The notes below the pieces were generated by a model. The model was given only the letters and a program-made list of their open reading frames with translations, was not told where the DNA came from and made no database searches. From positions 1 through 8,747 of the forward strand of contig NZ_DYXC01000116.1 of NCBI RefSeq assembly GCF_020742345.1: 8,747 nucleotides of DNA, given 5' to 3'. Positions within the stretch are counted from its first letter, which is position 1. Each line of letters begins with the position of its first letter. The stretch comes from Enteractinococcus helveticum. Its GTDB lineage: Bacteria > Actinomycetota > Actinomycetes > Actinomycetales > Micrococcaceae. Of the stretch, positions 6,374 through 8,747 are shown in pieces. The translations under genes and the position numbers were made by a program.

Positions 6374-6398
6374 AACGTTAACGTTCGATGTGTAAAGT
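6374..6398 (+). promoter_or_regulatory. Palindrome and -10 ahead of the DUF47-PiT pair
   Basis: AACGTTAACGTT (6374-6385) is a perfect 12-bp palindrome that is also a tandem repeat of AACGTT. It is followed by TAAAGT (6393-6398), a possible -10 ending 8 bases before the ATG at 6407. No ribosome binding site is present, so an internal promoter giving a leaderless mRNA is plausible. A regulator binding the palindrome is inferred; phosphate control is a guess from the neighbours. Confidence 0.4.
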
Positions 6399-6406
6399 AA
6401 CCAATC

Positions 6407-7033
6407 ATGAAGCTGTCTGTAACGCGTCTATTTTCTGCTGATGAATCCGGCGCGACCCACGTTCGAATGCTCGCCAAACTCTTAGTGGAATCCGTTGATC
6501 TGGTGACGCAAATGTTCGGGGCGTCTCCAGAAACGGGAACCGCGCTGGACGCCCAGCTTGATAACCTCAACGCGCAGGCCTCAAAAACCCAGACCACGAT
6601 GCTTACCGCACTGCGCAGCACCTATTTGACCCCGCTGCCTCGCGAAGACCTCTACCTGCTTGGCACTTGGATTAATCGCGCCGTCGAAGCAGTAGCCATT
6701 ACCGGCACCATTATCCACGCTACCCGCCAGTACCGGCTTCCGGCTCGTGCCGGTGATGTGCTGGAGATTCTGACTCGACAAACAGATCTGGTGTTGGACA
6801 CGACCAACCAGCTGAACTCTCCGGACGAGTTGGAAAGTACCTGGATGCATCTGGAGCGGCTCACCCACCAAGCACAACGCGCCCTGGTGACTTGGCGGCT
6901 GACTGACGCCGATGAACTGTTAGCACGACATTATTACCGCCAACAAGAAGTTGCCCGCTCCCTAGAGGCTACCTTTTTGACCCTGCGAGAATTCTCGACC
7001 CAATTAGGACGAATCCTGGTGCGTGATTCCTAA
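6407..7033 (+). CDS. DUF47 (PhoU-like) protein paired with PiT transporter
   Basis: This 208-residue, almost wholly helical protein fits the DUF47 family, cytosolic PhoU-like helical bundles that accompany PiT transporters and are thought to modulate them. The family-typical stretch T-P-L-P-R-E-D-L-Y-L-L (residues 75-85) matches the conserved 'tP-x-x-R-e-D' element between the first two long helices. A later helix carries the expected conserved-position acidic and His residues only in part, so metal binding is uncertain. Its TAA stop directly abuts the GTG of the transporter, a zero-base gap that implies translational coupling and a shared function. The start is ATG 6407, with no ribosome binding site ahead of it. 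Confidence 0.82.
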   Translation: MKLSVTRLFSADESGATHVRMLAKLLVESVDLVTQMFGASPETGTALDAQLDNLNAQASKTQTTMLTALRSTYLTPLPREDLYLLGTWINRAVEAVAITGTIIHATRQYRLPARAGDVLEILTRQTDLVLDTTNQLNSPDELESTWMHLERLTHQAQRALVTWRLTDADELLARHYYRQQEVARSLEATFLTLREFSTQLGRILVRDS

Positions 7034-8047
7034 GTGGGAACTGTCATCCTGCTTGCGGCAGTCTTTGTGTTAACCGCAGCATTTAGCTTCGTTGTGGCCG
7101 GACGGGATACCCCGAACGCCGTAGCACTACCCATCGCTGCTGGGGCGCTCACCCCAATGACGGCGTTGTGGATGACGGCGGTCATGCGGATGGTCGGAGC
7201 CATCATGGGGGTCAGTACCATCCAGTTTTTTGCAGCAGAATTTATCGAACTCGTTCCCTTGGATGACAGCGGTTTGACGATTGCGACGGTGGGGGTGGCG
7301 ATTGCACTGGCCTGGGCCATCTACACTTGGTGGAAAGGCGTTGCCGTATCCTCATCCCATGCATTAACGGCTTCCATTACCGGTGGTGCCCTGGCCGTAT
7401 CACTGTTTTCTACTAACCACTTGGTCCTGGCAGACCTCTCCCCCGTTGCTATGGCTATCGGAATTTCGTTGGTAGCTTCACCCATCTTGGCGGTTCTTGT
7501 GGCCTGGGTCTTGGCGATTCCGGTCACCTGGTTCTGTAAGGACACCGCACCCCACCGGGTTGGATACGGTTCCCGTGGCTCCCTGGCCATCACGGCAGCC
7601 GCCAACGCTCTGGGGCATGGCGTGCAATACGGTCAGCGCATTTACATCGTGTTATTGATGGCAATAGCCGCCGCCGAGGCGAACACTATCCCCCTGTGGA
7701 TGGTGGCCTCAGGCATAGTGATACTGCTGGGGTTGGGAACGTTTATCAACGCTTGGCGAGTCAACTACACACTGACCCGCCGGATCAGCGTGCTTGATCC
7801 TCTGCACTCGGCCATCGCATCAAGTACCTCAGCGATACTGCTGCTTGTGGGATCATTCATGCTGCACGTGCCACTGTCGTCTTCCTTGACCACGGTCGCA
7901 TCGATTACCGGCGCCGGCACAGCCCAAAATAGCGGCTCAGTACGTTGGGCGCAGGTATTGCGGTTGATGATGTATTTCATCACAACAGTAATAATTTGCG
8001 CCGTCGCAGGCTTTGCCATATTAGGTTCAATACTGTTACTGATCTGA
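7034..8047 (+). CDS. PiT-family transporter with degenerate substrate motifs
   Basis: This 337-residue inner-membrane protein has about ten hydrophobic helices in two inverted halves, as in PiT inorganic phosphate/cation symporters. The first motif reads G-R-D-T-P-N-A-V-A (23-31), keeping the Asp25 and Asn28 of the family G-x-(N/H)-D-x-x-N-A; the preceding Asn-Gly is Val-Ala. S-S-S-H-A (106-110) is the normal first-half serine-histidine loop. In the second half, G-H-G-V-Q-Y-G-Q-R (194-202) stands where most relatives have H-G-x-N-D-A-Q-K, so Asn-Asp is replaced by Gln-Tyr. The later loop is S-S-S-L-T-T (282-287), with His lost. Transport of phosphate is therefore doubtful, although the DUF47 partner argues that it is a working transporter. 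It starts at a GTG touching the previous stop. It converges on the winged-helix gene with 6 bp between stops. Confidence 0.82.
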   Translation: MGTVILLAAVFVLTAAFSFVVAGRDTPNAVALPIAAGALTPMTALWMTAVMRMVGAIMGVSTIQFFAAEFIELVPLDDSGLTIATVGVAIALAWAIYTWWKGVAVSSSHALTASITGGALAVSLFSTNHLVLADLSPVAMAIGISLVASPILAVLVAWVLAIPVTWFCKDTAPHRVGYGSRGSLAITAAANALGHGVQYGQRIYIVLLMAIAAAEANTIPLWMVASGIVILLGLGTFINAWRVNYTLTRRISVLDPLHSAIASSTSAILLLVGSFMLHVPLSSSLTTVASITGAGTAQNSGSVRWAQVLRLMMYFITTVIICAVAGFAILGSILLLI

Positions 8048-8053
8048 ATACCG

Positions 8054-8260
8054 CTAGAGTTCAGTATGCTTCAGATAAGCACGCCGTCGTGATTGTGGTG
8101 GTGCTGTAGGAATAACGAGGTCCATTTCGACTAAACGTCTTAGTACCGGGCGCAGTGAGCTTACTGTCCTTTCGAGTTCTTCCGCTATCTCGCGGATTGT
8201 TTTCTGTTCAGTCGTGCTCATCATGTCATAGACGTCTTGCTCAACTTGGTTCAATGCCAA
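8054..8260 (-). CDS. Small winged-helix protein (paralogue 2)
   Basis: This is a 68-residue protein made almost entirely of one winged helix-turn-helix. A first helix is followed by T-I-R-E-I-A-E-E-L (about 21-29), then a recognition-helix region S-S-L-R-P-V-L-R-R-L and the wing M-D-L-V-I. The tail is basic (Q-S-R-R-R). There is no room for a ligand domain. Residues 21-50 align without gaps to residues 49-78 of the upstream gene with 11 of 30 identical, so the two are paralogues. The frame opens at the upstream gene's TAA, with 18 bases between the genes. No ATG is available; I use TTG at 8260 (TTG at 8254 is also possible), with only a weak AAGCGG ahead. DNA binding is inferred from the fold; the role is unknown. 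Confidence 0.65.
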   Translation of the reverse strand: MALNQVEQDVYDMMSTTEQKTIREIAEELERTVSSLRPVLRRLVEMDLVIPTAPPQSRRRAYLKHTEL

Positions 8261-8278
8261 GCCGCTTGGTTTGGACGG

Positions 8279-8563
8279 TTAATTGTCTTGAAACTGCGGT
8301 GTGATCTCAAAAGGGCCGTCACCCCGGCCTATGACAAGGTCATCTGCCATCAGGTTGCCTAATATTTTCCGAACGTCATCGGAATCATAGCCCAGTACTT
8401 CGCTGAGTTCTTGAACGGTAGCTCGTTCCCTACGCCATAACAGCGCCAGAATGAGGCTTTCTCGAAGATGTCGATTCACGCTACCAGGGAGTCCATCAAG
8501 TGCGTCGTCACTGCCTTGCAGGCGCAGACGATTAATTGTTTCCGCGAGCTTCTCTTCGCTCAC
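8279..8563 (-). CDS. Small winged-helix protein (paralogue 1)
   Basis: This 94-residue protein has a charged N-terminal helix (about 1-16), a linker, and a winged helix-turn-helix at about 33-90: E-S-L-I-L-A-L-L, then T-V-Q-E-L-S-E-V-L-G, then D-D-V-R-K-I-L-G-N-L, and the wing D-D-L-V-I. The fold is of the MarR/ScpB-like general type, and I cannot place it in a named family. GTG at 8563 is the start; the GAAGG that overlaps the upstream stop (TGA at 8573-8571) is its ribosome binding site, so it is coupled to the heptad-repeat gene. It lies 18 bases before its paralogue. Confidence 0.7.
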   Translation of the reverse strand: MSEEKLAETINRLRLQGSDDALDGLPGSVNRHLRESLILALLWRRERATVQELSEVLGYDSDDVRKILGNLMADDLVIGRGDGPFEITPQFQDN

Positions 8564-8570
8564 CAGACCT

Positions 8571-8747
8571 TCACTCAGTGATGACTACCACCCCGAAGTC
8601 GTCAGTTTGCCACACTGATCGCCTCAGTTTCGACAGTGAGGAGGTCAATTTATAGAGTGACGACGCCAGTTTATACAGTGAGGACGTCACTTTGTTCAGT
8701 GACAGCGTCAGTTTATACACTGAGGCCATCACTTTATACAGTGAGGA
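8571..8747 (-). CDS. C-terminal end of a heptad-repeat (S-S-L-Y-K-L-T) protein, partial
   Basis: The minus strand is open from the window edge to TGA at 8573-8571: 58 residues plus the stop, with the start outside the window. Six successive heptads follow S-S-L-Y-K-L-T with conservative changes (Leu/Val at the two hydrophobic positions, Tyr/Asn/Ser in the middle, Lys kept). A seventh degenerate one (R-S-V-W-Q) and a non-repetitive tail D-D-F-G-V-V-V-I-T-E come after. Leucines spaced 3 and 4 apart match the a and d positions of a coiled coil or amphipathic helix. The next gene starts 7 bases after the stop with its ribosome binding site over the stop, which supports this strand as coding. The array is partly palindromic, so the plus strand also gives heptads, but a TAG at 8652-8654 breaks that frame. 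I do not recognise the family. Confidence 0.62.
   Translation of the reverse strand, partial: SSLYKVMASVYKLTLSLNKVTSSLYKLASSLYKLTSSLSKLRRSVWQTDDFGVVVITE
8603..8747. repeat. 21-bp tandem repeat array (7 units in window)
   Basis: Units begin (CA-N-TTT) at 8603, 8625, 8646, 8667, 8688, 8709 and 8730. The right-hand element (CAGTGA or a variant) recurs at exactly 21-bp steps from 8613 to 8739. The consensus unit is CGTCAGTTTATACAGTGAG plus two bases. Each unit contains an inverted repeat of 5-bp arms, TCAST and ASTGA, with a 6-base spacer; the arms match perfectly in units 5, 6 and 7, and also in unit 1 with a 7-base spacer. The units are most alike toward the right edge, where the array probably continues. 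It lies inside the heptad-repeat gene, and 21 bp equals seven codons. Confidence 0.9.

Noticed and set aside
8603..8747. Iteron-type replication origin or DnaA-box cluster
   Set aside because: Unit 6 contains TTATACACT, one base off a relaxed DnaA box, but the other units diverge further, and the array reads as an in-frame heptad-coding sequence. No Rep or Par gene is visible.
8603..8747. CRISPR array
   Set aside because: Units are directly adjacent 21-bp repeats with no unique spacers.
8655..8747. Plus-strand heptad frame (S-L-Y-S-E type)
   Set aside because: It arises from the partial palindromy of the repeat. A TAG at 8652-8654 interrupts it and no start or ribosome binding site is seen, whereas the minus frame fits an operon.

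Overview
The window looks like chromosomal DNA from an actinobacterium, probably one of moderate G+C (mid-50s percent by eye). The inference rests on gene families rather than a marker gene: a WHG-type TetR regulator, an M50B-like membrane peptidase, a CGNR zinc-finger remnant and a DUF47/PiT pair. GTG and TTG starts are frequent, and several genes have little or no 5' leader. A Micrococcales member would fit, but I cannot prove it from this sequence.

Region 1 (1-3137) is a redox/detoxification patch. The 5' end of an NAD(P)-binding epimerase-like gene leaves the window on the left (minus strand). A 340-bp gap follows, then an epoxide-hydrolase-like alpha/beta hydrolase (+) with a clear palindrome over its promoter. 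Convergent to it is a TetR/WHG regulator (-), which is divergent from a second NAD(P)-dependent epimerase/reductase (+). The divergent gap carries two near-identical operator-like inverted repeats placed on the -35 and the start point of the epimerase promoter, so the regulator probably represses that gene.

Region 2 (3174-4852) holds an M50B-like membrane peptidase (+), a stand-alone DNA-methyltransferase-like gene (-) and tRNA-Lys(UUU) (-) with its promoter and a 13-bp-stem terminator.

Region 3 (4983-5561) reads on the minus strand: a small two-helix membrane protein and, in the same frame directly after its stop codon, a worn CGNR zinc-finger domain that has lost the rest of its gene.

Region 4 (5685-8047) is a plus-strand run: an unnamed actinobacterial protein starting at TTG behind an ideal ribosome binding site, a DUF47 (PhoU-like) protein, and a PiT-type transporter whose start codon touches the DUF47 stop. 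The transporter has lost the Asn-Asp pair of its second PiT motif.

Region 5 (8054-8747) is a minus-strand operon entering from the right edge. A gene end made of perfect 7-residue repeats (consensus S-S-L-Y-K-L-T, encoded by a 21-bp tandem array) is followed within a few bases by two small winged-helix proteins that are recognisable paralogues of each other. I do not recognise this three-gene combination, and it is the best candidate here for something undescribed.
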